Below are positions 1 to 9,521 of a stretch of 25,059 bases of DNA, in pieces (the stretch's first letter is position 1; the number at the start of each line of letters is the position of its first letter). The notes under the pieces were generated by a model. It ran no database searches. It had not been told where the DNA came from and saw nothing but the letters and a program-made list of their open reading frames with translations. Made by a program: the position numbers and the translations under genes. The DNA is from Punctularia strigosozonata HHB-11173 SS5 (Eukaryota > Basidiomycota > Agaricomycetes > Corticiales > Punctulariaceae): the NCBI RefSeq assembly GCF_000264995.1, contig NW_006767450.1, forward strand, positions 356,209 through 381,267, given 5' to 3'.

Positions 1-29
1 TTCGTCGTTACAATGATGAAATAGCTGAC

Positions 30-471
30 CGACGCGATCGTCATAGGCAATACCTAGTAGAAGCCATTCCTAGTCACCATCGGCTACACTCTAATTAAGT
101 ATCGATTCTTTCCCCGTCGCGTTGCTAAAGTCTGTGCGCAGGTATGACCCGCGATAAAACCGAAGCAGAGGTGCCAGTCGCTTGCGATCTGGCGAGGGAC
201 AACGTTGACCCGGCTCGACGGTTCTGGGGTCGTCTCGCTCAAAGTGCCGTTGGGTCAGAGGGGTAAGTCTCGTCCTTCGCTCGAGCGACGACAACCTGAA
301 ATTGAACCGCGCAGTCTAGGCTCTTCCTACCGAGCTCCAGCTTGTTTGATTGTAGCGATACGCGGAAACAGGTGCGACAACAATTCGTATCCGTGAGCGA
401 GTCGGGCATAATACTAACTGCAACTTCCTCGTTTCGAAGGAAGTCACTTCGTTCAAATCCGGCATCAAGCA
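30..471. repeat. Left arm of 442-bp terminal inverted repeat
   Basis: Bases 30-471 are the reverse complement of 24618-25059. Positions pair as x and 25089-x along the whole length, and I found no mismatch or indel by eye. The inner boundary is sharp: the arms agree through position 471 and differ from 472 on. The outer boundary is unresolved because the partner arm runs into the end of the window. I recognise no protein in the arm; its short ORFs appear identically in both arms, as expected of a copied sequence. Likely roles are the end of a large DNA transposon, or a fold-back assembly artefact. Confidence 0.93.
423..444. repeat. Small hairpin inside the inverted-repeat arm
   Basis: A 7-base stem (ACTTCCT / AGGAAGT) encloses an 8-base loop at 423-444. 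The mirror copy lies at 24645-24666. A second palindrome, CGCTCGAGCG, sits at 278-287. Both could be protein-binding sites in a transposon end, but they are short enough to arise by chance. Confidence 0.35.
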
Positions 472-1552
472 CCAGAACCTTCGGTTCAAGGCTGTCGTGA
501 GGTAGTCGTAGTCAGTTGAAGCATTATATCCATGTATCAGTGCAACGTAAATCTTCAGAATGATTGGCGAACCGTGTTTCACGCAGAAAATCAAATATTC
601 ACCATGATGAAGCACAAAAAAGGTAACAAGCGGTCTACTAATGGATTTGTGAGCGGGCACCGAGCCTCGCGCAAAACAAGCTGGGTGCCACATAAGGTTG
701 CCTCTGAGCGTATCATGGACTAGGTCGTTACTAGAGCTGATTTGCAGCGAGTAAGTACTGAGATCACGATTTTTTTTGGCGTCCCAGACAACTTAGCCTT
801 CGCGACAAACTGAAGTGTCGCTAGCTGCAGGCGGCGCCTTCGTGTATTGGTTAGCGTCGTGCTTGACATCATCGGTGGAGCTTCACCACCTCAGTGTTGT
901 CTATAGACTGCGAGCGGAGGTCTCCTCGTCCTGCTCAAATCACCCCTCATGGATTCGTTGAAGTTCGATGGTTTGCCTGAGTCGCCCTGGCGTCTGGTCA
1001 ATGACCGTCTCCCTTACTACATCACCACTGCTGCCTCCTGCTCAGACCCTCTTTCGTTCTGATGTCTGGCCATAGCACAAAGACCTAAACATTGAGTTGT
1101 GTAGGAGAACTAGGTAGTGCTGTACGATTTCAATGTAACTCGTTAAGTTTTGCGTGAACGCGTACTACACTCAAATTGCGCACGACGCGGAGGGCATGCG
1201 TGAGAAACATTGTACAGCGAGCACGATGCTAACGAAAATTTGATATGTATCCGCTGCAAATCAGCTCTACCTCAAGATGGAAAATACACTCTAGGAATCG
1301 TTTACGCGAAGAGATAGTTCATTCCGCAGGTACTCCCTGGAATCGGACACTGTTAACATTCCTGAGTCGGGGGGATTGTCTGATTGGTGGCGCAGATGCT
1401 GTTTTCATCCTGGCTCTGGAGCTGGTGTACTTAAGGCGCATGCGGAGCGCGTCTACAAGTGGCCAGCAGTCTTGGAACTCATTGAGCAATGGAAGTTGGG
1501 AGCTTCCCTGTTGTTATTCGTGATCAGCCTACCGTAGTGTGAAGGTGTATGT
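472..1552. other. Non-coding or unassigned stretch inside left repeat arm
   Basis: About 1.1 kb without a supportable gene. ORFs on both strands are short, lack convincing amino-acid composition and cannot be joined by clear splice signals. It contains an A/T run near 770 but nothing I recognise as a promoter, RNA gene or transposon end. Confidence 0.5.
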
Positions 1553-2527
1553 TTAACATACGTCGCTTATTGCCTCTGCCAATGCGCGTTTGGACTGAGC
1601 GGAATAACATATGGATGGTGAGAGGTGCTTGGTCACCAGGTCCCGTGCCAGTTTCTGCGCAACGTTAAGTCGGTGTTGAAGATGACCGAAGATATAGCTC
1701 ACCAAAAGCTGGGGGTATAAGGATGGATCCGAGCGTAGCGCGGTTCGCAAAGAATATCCTCCGCGGTCAGGTCGGCCAGCTTCTCCCGCGGGCTTGGGAA
1801 TGCGCGCTCGGCCGTCGTTCGTGGAGGGGAGGATTGCCGTTGCGAGTTCGGGCATCGGCGCGGCTGCAGCACCGCCCGAATTATCATCACCATCCCCAGG
1901 TGAGTCGGGAGCAGCGGATGAACGCCTGGATCCGTGGGTTGAATGGTCACCGGACTTGGGTTCGTCGTAAAAGGTCGGCACGGCGACGGTATAGATCATA
2001 GTGGGGGAAGTCAAGGGGCGACTTGGCTTGCTCGGTCTCAGGCACCTCTTATATTGTGACAAGGCAAACATGCGGCATTCGGGAATCAGCGGGCGACGTA
2101 TATGGTACATGATGAGCATGAGGATAATCGGACTCGCGGAGCGTAAATGTAAACAACTATGGCCCGCGTGCAGCACGGCGTCAGCAGGAAGGACGCTAGA
2201 TACTGTCGATTCATGCACGCTTAATAGAAATAGCGTGCGAGATAGGAGCTCGGCGAGATGGCGAAACCGCCGTCGCGGCCAACCAGCGTGTCGTAGGGCC
2301 AGACGTGCAAAACCTTTCCGTATCCGCACTATGAATGGAGCTATCAAGATAAGGCGATGGATGCGTACCCAGGGGCGTAAATCTGGGAACGTCAGACGCG
2401 TGAGATTGAACAGTGCCAGGAGCCCAACGATGGACCAGATGAGAGTCGACGCGCGCGCCAGCATGGAGTTGTCGGTGGTCATAAGCGCGACTTGACCGGG
2501 CACTGAAGCCAGTGCATGACCTGCCAT
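1553..2527 (-). CDS. Hypothetical protein, hydrophobic N-terminal half (doubtful)
   Basis: An uninterrupted 324-codon frame runs from an ATG at 2527 to a stop at 1553. Residues about 29-48 form a hydrophobic helix that could span a membrane, and two further hydrophobic patches follow before residue 145. The middle is rich in Ser, Pro, Gly and Asp, and the last 60 residues look like an amphipathic helical tail. I recognise no family. It is the only long gene here without an intron, and the region is GC-rich with open frames on the plus strand too (2001-2495), so it may be a chance ORF or part of an intron-containing gene read wrongly. Its start lies 151 bp from the 3' end of the WD40 gene, on the same strand. 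Confidence 0.4.
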   Translation of the reverse strand: MAGHALASVPGQVALMTTDNSMLARASTLIWSIVGLLALFNLTRLTFPDLRPWVRIHRLILIAPFIVRIRKGFARLALRHAGWPRRRFRHLAELLSRTLFLLSVHESTVSSVLPADAVLHAGHSCLHLRSASPIILMLIMYHIRRPLIPECRMFALSQYKRCLRPSKPSRPLTSPTMIYTVAVPTFYDEPKSGDHSTHGSRRSSAAPDSPGDGDDNSGGAAAAPMPELATAILPSTNDGRARIPKPAGEAGRPDRGGYSLRTALRSDPSLYPQLLVSYIFGHLQHRLNVAQKLARDLVTKHLSPSICYSAQSKRALAEAISDVC

Positions 2528-2678
2528 TCTGTTTCGCGCGATAGCCTCGGATGGGCGCTGTCGACTCCAGACGGCGATGAAACCTAAGCCCTTATGGACG
2601 CCGCTTGCGGCAACGAAAGCGTGCTCAGGTGTTGCGCCCGTCTGACTGATTGTTAGAAGACGTTCTACTGTCGCAAAG

Positions 2679-3823
2679 CTAATCTACCTCGATGGCCGGC
2701 GAGGTGGTAGACTTCAGGCGAAGCTTTGCTTCGAGGCCGCCCGATGTTTTCCGGAAGACGCAGACGACGCCAGGATTGCCCGCGAGGACGATTTCTTCGC
2801 CTGCGCCGCCGAATCTGATCTGCCTCGGTGTCGCCGGCGGGAAGCCTTTCTGGTTGGTCACCAGTTCGCGGACGTGATCTATGCTGCCGTGGCGATATTC
2901 GTGAAGTCTGAATGCGCCAGCGAGTTCGTTCACCACGAACTCCACTCCGTCTGCAGTCGCCAAGCTTCGAATGTCCGCGGACCCTCTGACGACCTTGGTA
3001 AGCGACAGAATATTTAAAAAAATGCCACGTACACAATTGCGGTCACGGAAGAGGAGTGCAGTGAACGTCCTGTCGCTCCCAGAAGCACGCTGGTATGAAC
3101 GTCAGCGAGCATTTGCAGGATCGGGGTCGTAGACTTACACATCGCCTCGATCTCTGCCAATAACCACAACTTCTTCGCGCCCTGGGGTCGGGAACCCGAC
3201 CTGGAGCGGTCGTATGTGCGGTTGACATTTGACCGACCACACTGATTGGGGTTGATGGGCTTCCCCCACAGAGAAGAGATGAATGAGGCCGTCGTTCGTA
3301 CCGACGGCCAACATGGGTCTGTGTGTTGTGGACATACTCCAGTTGAGGCAGGTGACCGCGCGGCCTTCAGACACGGCGCGCTGAAACTGCTCAACCATGA
3401 GCGGGACCGATTGGACCCCCTGCGAAGAAGTTGATACTATCGCACAAGCAGCAACGGAGGACACGCACTGCCGGTTCTTTAGACCATATCGTCAGAAAAC
3501 CTTTGGTCGTGCCGAAGGCTAGCAACGAAGGGGCGTTGGCGGGCGCCCACTTGGCGCAGACGACGGCTCCCCTTGACCAGTACCCAAAATCGATAGGGAC
3601 AGGTACCGGGCGCATAATGGGAAGGAGCCAGAGGTATACGCCGCTCTTGCCTGGTGTTTATGTTAGTAAGCTTGTCGGGGTATGCGACGGAGTGCGTACC
3701 GCATGCTGCCAACATGGTGCAATCCGGAGACATAGCGAGGGCAGATATGCTAGGCTCAGGAGTCGTGACACTCCCGATGCGACGATAATAGGAGCCATAG
3801 CCGAAGATTCGCTGGAGAAGCAT
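2679..3823 (-). CDS. WD40-repeat (beta-propeller) protein, six exons
   Basis: Exons read on the minus strand: 3823-3700, 3650-3469, 3419-3270, 3200-3139, 3089-3035 and 2993-2679, giving about 295 aa. Phases agree at every join, and the first intron has a perfect TTACTAAC branch site before its acceptor. The product shows repeated WD40-type strands: TMLAACGKSGVYLW, SLLAFGTTKGFLTIW, PMLAVGTNDGLIHLF and EEIVLAGNPGVVCVF. WD40 propellers are scaffolds for protein or nucleosome contacts and have no catalysis of their own. About five blades are visible, so one exon at either end may be missing; the 69-bp intron at 3201-3269 is a multiple of three and could be retained. From memory, WD40 genes with similar repeats are multi-copy near transposons in agaricomycetes. 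It diverges from the gene at 4261. Confidence 0.8.
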
Positions 3824-4260
3824 AGTGGTCGAACGATTGATACCTGAAATGGAGTTTGTGGGGGCTTTTTATCGGAGGGTGTTGTGCTCGGTTTGACTAG
3901 TTCATAGAACTCCCACTCGCCTCATGTAGCGCCTCATGGATCAGACGTGGGTGCCTCCCGCGACCTCGAGGTGGGGTTCTCTCACGGAGGGGTGTTTGAG
4001 AAGAATGTTCGTGCCCGCGTATCGGAGGGGTGTTTGAGAAGAATGTTCGTGCCCGCGTATTTGATGCGGTCTGTTCATGCCCTGCCTCCCCACTCCTTTG
4101 TACCTTGCCATCACCGTGCCCAAGACATGTTGCCGGGACTATCTCCAACCTACTTCCTTGATGCGTGGGTCGCTTTTTTGACGTGTCGGACGGTTAATTG
4201 CCTGTCTGACTCCGGGATTGCAGCGACCCTCTGTTGGATGGGCATAGACCAACCGTGGAA
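3824..4260. promoter_or_regulatory. Shared 5' region between WD40 gene and gene at 4261
   Basis: This 437-bp gap separates two divergent genes and should hold both promoters. It carries two copies of a 38-bp tandem repeat (3985-4060). No clear TATA box is visible. A CTGAC-plus-CAG acceptor-like string near 4206-4221 raises the possibility that the plus-strand gene has an untranslated or short first exon here. Confidence 0.35.
3985..4060. repeat. Tandem duplication, 2 x 38 bp
   Basis: Copy 1 at 3985-4022 and copy 2 at 4023-4060 are identical (CGGAGGGGTGTTTGAGAAGA... in each). The period is not a multiple of three and the block lies between divergent genes, so it is more likely a duplicated regulatory or replication-slippage tract than a coding repeat. 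Confidence 0.9.
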
Positions 4261-5488
4261 ATGGGGGAGCTTATGGCCGTACAAGAAGAATTGACAAACT
4301 TTGTGGCCAAGGGGTGGATTCCGGTGCAACCGGATCCGGACCACCACGAGTCGACCGTTGAAGTCGCCTTCGTGTATACGGACCACGCATTCCATATATG
4401 TAGGCTCCCTGCATTTCCTGCACATCTGACACTTATGCTGTCGGATAGGTCTTCAATTCACTCTGCGCAGGTTCGCCTCAGGCCCAGATATCGATCGCGA
4501 CACGTACCCGTACAGTATCCAGTATCGGCCGCACGCCGTGCATCATATCGTCGATGGCGTTGCTCATGCCCTAGATATCAACATCGTCCAGCCTTACCAC
4601 AAAGATGTCTGCTGCGCCATCGACGTTGATGCAGATGGTGCTATCTTGTTTGCAGACATTCAACGTGCTGTGTCGGCTGCAGGGCAATCCCTCGGTCTGC
4701 GGCGATCTGTTGGCTTCGACTTTGAACGAGACACCATACCTGAAGAGGCTATTTGTCCGAGGATTAGCGAGAAGAATGCGCGTGGCAGCCGCCGTCTCCG
4801 ATCGTCCACCCGAGATAGCGTTCGCGCCTCCGATCCGGTGCAGAAGAGCAGGATGGAGGAGAAGGAAGCACTTGTGTGGGAGCGCGATATGGAAGCGGGC
4901 TATGGGATGTGGTGGGGACTGTTGAGACGCGACAGTGAGGTGCCACCTCCTTTTGTAGCCGCTGCCGCGGCCCAGTTCAAGTATTTCGGGGCTACGCTGA
5001 TGAAGCGTGAACACGTTGGGGAGGACGCAGATTATCGGGCTGCGGGGCTGAAGCGCAACGTTGAGCGCTACTTCGTCTCGCTGCGCTATGGGAGATTGCG
5101 TAAGTTCCCCCGCCTCTTACCTGGCTATATTTCTTGGTTGTGACAAATATTTGTAGGCTATGATTTCCGGATCTTATTCCACGGGCAGTACTCCTCTGAG
5201 ACTGCGAGCGTACGGGAGAGGATGCATTACGAGCCGGGCAGCCTCCACGATGCCCTGGACCGAGTACCACTTCCCTTTCCTCCCGAGTGGCCTTTTGCCG
5301 CAAGGTTGTGTCTGCCGCGAAGGCGAGGAATGCGCTTTCTTCTGGCAGAGCTCCGCCGCAGTCTTTCGTGGATGGCAACTTTACCTCGTCAGATCACCAC
5401 GCTGCATTTTCACTCCAGCTTCCCCACTGCAATGCATCTGTCAACAGCGACGGAGTACGTAGATTGCAGGCATGACTACTACAAGTGA
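4261..5488 (+). CDS. Unknown protein, three exons (about 357 aa)
   Basis: Exons 4261-4373, 4471-5099 and 5157-5488 join in phase. Intron 1 begins GTATAC and ends TGCGCAG; intron 2 begins GTAAGT and ends TTTGTAG. I chose the ATG at 4261 (protein MGELMAVQEEL...) as the first in-frame ATG of exon 1; an upstream exon cannot be excluded. No known domain is recognised. Visible features are a mixed N-terminal half containing DIDRDTYPYSIQYRPHAVHH, a central basic stretch, then a helical part (LVWERDMEAGYGMWWGLLRR) and a C-terminal part rich in His, Tyr and Arg. It has no membrane segment or signal peptide. It converges with the transposase, their stops being only 55 bp apart, and diverges from the WD40 gene. 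I infer that it is an accessory gene of the element. Confidence 0.72.
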
Positions 5489-5543
5489 CAGGAAAGTCCT
5501 CCCGTTAGCTATTTACCGTCCTTGTGTTTGGACGCAATACATC

Positions 5544-8500
5544 TCATTGTGCTACCGTATCGGCGATTCGCTTGCGGTTAATCCTGCGTGTCTTGTTAGC
5601 CTTTGTTTGCGTGTTGAACCGTAAGGATGCCAATACCTTGTGCAGAGGAAGAATTGCCGATAATTCCTCAGTTACTTTCCATCGCGCATAGTGTCCTACG
5701 ATATCACTGGGATTGATGATAGTTGGCTGTTCGGCCCACGTGTTGGATAACATGCGCGCGGGGAAATCTCGATACAAAGCGTAGATGTTGTCCTCGCGCT
5801 TGGGAATAGGCAGTTGCCTTTTCACTGCGCATTTCCAAGCGCCTTCGGGAGAACAGAAAATGACCTGGATGGAGCCGCACAACGTTGCCTCGCCGTCCCT
5901 GTACATGACGAGGCTGTTGCCGATATGGGTTTCGGCTCTTGAGTAGACAAACTCGCCCAGCGTCAAATGCGCTTTTGTGGGAGCGCAGTTGAAGTCCAGT
6001 GCAATGGCTATCTCGAATGGCAGTTCCATGTTCGTTCGGCGTGCTTCCTTTTGCGCATTAGCAGGAACGGTGTTCTCGTGAACATCTTGGTTGAACAGGC
6101 TGCTGTGTTTCCTGTAGGCCTTGTCGTACAGCGCTTTGCATTCTTTGATGGCCTGAGGACAGTCCGGTCGAGACAACCAATGCCGTGTTTTGCATCCTAG
6201 AATGAACGCCTGAGTGATTGTCTGCTCTGCTTCCACTGTACTTTTGTGTCAGCGCCGCAACGTGATTCAATTGATAGTGCGTTCTCACGTTTGGTATGGT
6301 TGTGAGGCAGGCGCTCCAGATGTCCGATAAGCCGCTCGAATGAATAGCACCACCAATACGCGACGGGGCCAAACAGCTGTATGAAGTCCCATACGTGGAA
6401 CGCGGCATGACAATTTGGCTTGGCTTTTACGTTGGCCCATATGCGTTGGACGGCGTGGTACCACGCTTTGAGATGCTCCCGGTAGCCATCTGCATCGCCT
6501 TGCGATTGAACACGCTTGTTCATAAGGTATAGCGCGGCCACCAGGTGCATTGTGGTTTCTAAGATATCCGTGTACGCGTCCTGTAAGTCCGGATCTGCAT
6601 TGATGCGCTCCATTCTGGTGGACGGGTCCGCGTTTCTCGACCATAGGCTAATCAGGGCAAACGGAATATAGAGGGTGTACAGGTTGCGCCACTCGGAGCT
6701 TTTGATTGCGCCGACACCTTTCTCTCCGAATCGAGCTGGCGGTTTCTGAAACCACGACGGGACGTCCGTTTGCGCAATGACTTGTCGGATGCGAGCCTTG
6801 ACGTTGTCTGTCCCCGTGGGGGGTGGCCTGGGCGGTAACTCCATGGTCCGTTGTGATCGCTGTGAAGGCGGTTAGTGTCAATGATCCCCGTCTCATGGTG
6901 TGCTCACCCATAGTATCAGACCGTTCGCGAGATGCTGGGCGGTTACCCTACCTCCGGGGTATCTGACGGGCCCCTCAGATGCCCTCCACGGTTGGTTTGC
7001 GACGGCCTGCGCGCTGACGTCCCTTGCAACGAACTGAAGCGCGTCGACGGACTTGCGGGCGATAGCTTTGCACCGTTCGTCTAGGAACTTTTCCCTGGCG
7101 CCCGCTCCCATTGCCGTTGTGCCTTGTTGGAGCGTCATATGAATGGCGTGGATATCCTTCAGTAGTTTTGTAGCGCTATCCCTGGGTGCGGATGCACCAT
7201 CCAAAGCGTCTTCTGGTGGCGCAAAGTCAAATCCCAAATCCACCAAGTTGACAAGCTTGGGCGCATCCTCTGTCAGGTTCAAGATTTGACCGGACATGAA
7301 ATCCGCGAGGTTTTTTGCGGCATGCATGGGGTCGACGACCACTTGGCGGGCAGGATTCCAGTAAGGAAGTTTGTACATGACGCTGTCGCGGAAGCCGGTT
7401 TCCTTAAACACCTTTCGTCTCCCCGCTTCCGTTGTTTCCGCTCTCCACCTGGCGGCGCATTCCTTGATAACGTCCAGACCCAGTGGCCTCCATTCCTCGT
7501 AGTCGTATCTCCTGTGGGTGTTACTACCCACGCAGTCACATATCCCGCCGCAGCGATGCGCAGTGTGATCTTGTGTGCCCGCGACCTTGACACGCGCCTT
7601 GAGATCAGCTGCCACATATACGCATGCGAACAAGACCTGTCGTCCGGTGGGGTAGTTGGCCGTCCTGCTGAGCTGAATACCCGTTTCCCATCCTCGGACG
7701 AAGACATCAACGATCAAGCGCAGGTAGTTGTCAATAACGTCCTGGCCGGGTTCGCCCTTATACGGTGGAATCAACATGGATATATGCATGTTGTCGTGAA
7801 GGTTCTGTAGCTCGATGGGCAGAGACACACATTTCAGGCTGATGATGCCCCAAGTGGCGGACTCGCCACCGACCGTGTTTCGTTCGAGATTAAACCCGTC
7901 ATAAAACAATGCGAAGAGCACCCGTGCCTCCGATCCATGGCGGCGCAAGAATAGGGACTCTCCATCCGGACCGTTGAACGTCCTCAGAAACTCCCCATGG
8001 TAGACATGAGACCATTGCTGCTTTCGCGGCGTCGATGCGGCATGACATGCATCGTCTGCGAATTTATCGATTGCCGTCTCGAAGTCTGCTCTCGAGAACA
8101 GCATGGCTAGATATTCTTCGAATCTCCAAAATATCATCGGTCTCTGGGGCTCGGTTCCTCCGCGCTTGCTGGCTCGAAGCAACGGTTGATCGCAAGGCGG
8201 AGCGGCGGGTACGCGACGATGGGAACAATGGGACGGATACGCTTGGAAGGCATCCGGGGCGTATGTTTGTTGGCACCTTGGGTCAGGGCATATCGCGATA
8301 ACCGTCGACGGCGAGGTGAGATGGAAGTGGTTGAGGACAGTTTCTATAGTCTTCGGTACATCCGCGAGAATCGCCTCCTGCACCGACTTATCACCTCCGA
8401 CCTCGTCGCAATTGATCCTCAGAATCAATGGCAGCAAATTCAGTATCAGATTGCAAAGTCTCAGACCGGCGTTTGCGAAAACATGTCCCGCTATAGCTGC

Positions 8501-9250
8501 GAAGAGCATCACCTGGACCACCGGCCTGCGTGAGTTGAGTTCGTGATGGAACATGTGCTCTTGCCCACTCCATTAATACGGTCGCCGAGTATTTTTAACA
8601 ATTCTTGGATGCTCACCTGTATCGTAAGTTTCAGGGGGCGGGAGCGTACTCGCGGAGGCCGAAGGGGGCGGGAGCGTACTCGCGGAGGCCGAAGATGATG
8701 CCCCTGCGGTTTGGTCGTCCATTTCGACGTCCTCTTTTGCAACGCGGTACGTGTTCAGATCTCGTAGGAGTTTCGAGTATGCCTTCTCGGCCAACCCCCG
8801 CAGTTGTTTGATTTTTGGCCCCCCTCTTTTGATCTTCATATTATCGAGCTTCTTTCGCGTGTGCAGCAGATCTTCCCGGAAGCGACGAAGCTCTTTGGGG
8901 CCCACGTCTGAACGAGCGCGAAGGCGATCGTTGATCCTTTCAATTTCTGTGGATATGGCTGCGAAACCCGCTTGTGCTCGCTTCTCGGACGTGCCCTTCA
9001 TGCGGTTCTTCACTGCATCTGGGGTGATCTGCGACGTCCTGGCGCCAGGCGCCATTGGTGCGGCGGCTCTAGACAGCGACGCTGTCAGTTCGGCGACTGA
9101 TGGTCCAGGAACTTCCACCTCCGACGGCAGATACTCTTCAACCTCGTCACCGAGCAGTCCATCCAAGGCTGCCCGTGCAGCAATGGTCTCGATAAGCAGC
9201 TCATCCTCAAGGTCATGGTCGGCCGTGCGCTGGGGTGAATCGTCGTCCAT
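5544..9250 (-). CDS. Plavaka-type DDE transposase (CACTA/EnSpm superfamily)
   Basis: Exons on the minus strand: 9250-8617, 8496-6908, 6859-6289 and 6235-5544, giving about 1161 aa with every phase consistent. The 48-bp intron 2 has CACTAAC before its acceptor and intron 3 has GCTGAC. Residues 1-211 are a charged, helical N-terminal region. A Cys/His cluster with CPDPRC (about 281-286) follows. The RNase H-fold core shows ALFYDGFNLE (first Asp about 411), VYVAADLKARVKVAG (second Asp about 509), a Cys-rich CGGICDC, VVVDPMH (about 600) and FGPVAYWWCYSFERLIGHLE (catalytic Glu about 916). The DPMH and FGP..WW...FER motifs are hallmarks of Tnp2/Plavaka-like enzymes, which cut and paste DNA at terminal inverted repeats in the nucleus. 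No stop or frameshift interrupts it, so it may be active. The start at 9250 is the first ATG of the open N-terminal exon. Confidence 0.9.
8634..8693. repeat. In-frame tandem repeat, 2 x 30 bp, in transposase exon 1
   Basis: Copies at 8634-8663 and 8664-8693 are identical and encode a duplicated 10-residue unit, SASASTLPPP, in the linker between the N-terminal region and the zinc-binding part. The period of 30 keeps the frame, as expected for a flexible coding linker. Confidence 0.9.
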
Positions 9251-9521
9251 GTGCGGGCTGGACAATCTCGGTCAGGTAGATCTCTGGTTGCTTGCCTTCG
9301 CGCTGCTTGCGTGCGCAAGTACGCAATACCGCCTGCCTTGCGTGCACGCCCACTTTTATGCTCTAACTAGGCAACTCGCCCACATGTGCCCACCTCGTGC
9401 TGTTTGATCAAATCTTCATTCGATCGTGGGATAGCACGAGGTGTGCGAAGCAAGCGCGGCGGATCCTTCTTACCTCCTACCTCCACGACCATATTCTTAT
9501 CGCGAGAGAACCATCGATCAG
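9251..9521. promoter_or_regulatory. Shared 5' region of transposase and divergent partner
   Basis: A 271-bp gap separates the start codons of the transposase (-) and the 597-aa gene (+). The two genes probably share a bidirectional promoter, which would co-express them. No TATA box or known operator is evident. Confidence 0.4.

Noticed and set aside
239-472. ORF in the repeat arms that vaguely resembles a retroviral-type aspartic protease (LLDAGFERSDF)
   Set aside because: It lacks the D(S/T)G catalytic triad and no neighbouring reverse transcriptase or integrase is present. It appears in both arms only because they are copies.
418-480. tRNA-like string (GTTCAAATCC) at the inner end of the arm
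   Set aside because: The flanking bases do not form a T-stem, acceptor stem or anticodon arm.
2001-2495. Plus-strand 164-codon Arg-rich ORF
   Set aside because: Its Arg-rich, featureless composition is typical of a GC-rich shadow; the opposite frame is somewhat better, though itself doubtful.
7286-7810. Plus-strand 174-codon ORF
   Set aside because: It lies antisense within the transposase core exon, whose minus-strand frame carries the DDE motifs.
8751-9407. Plus-strand 218-codon ORF rich in Ser and Arg
   Set aside because: It is antisense to transposase exon 1; its composition is what the reverse of a Glu/Arg-rich helix gives.
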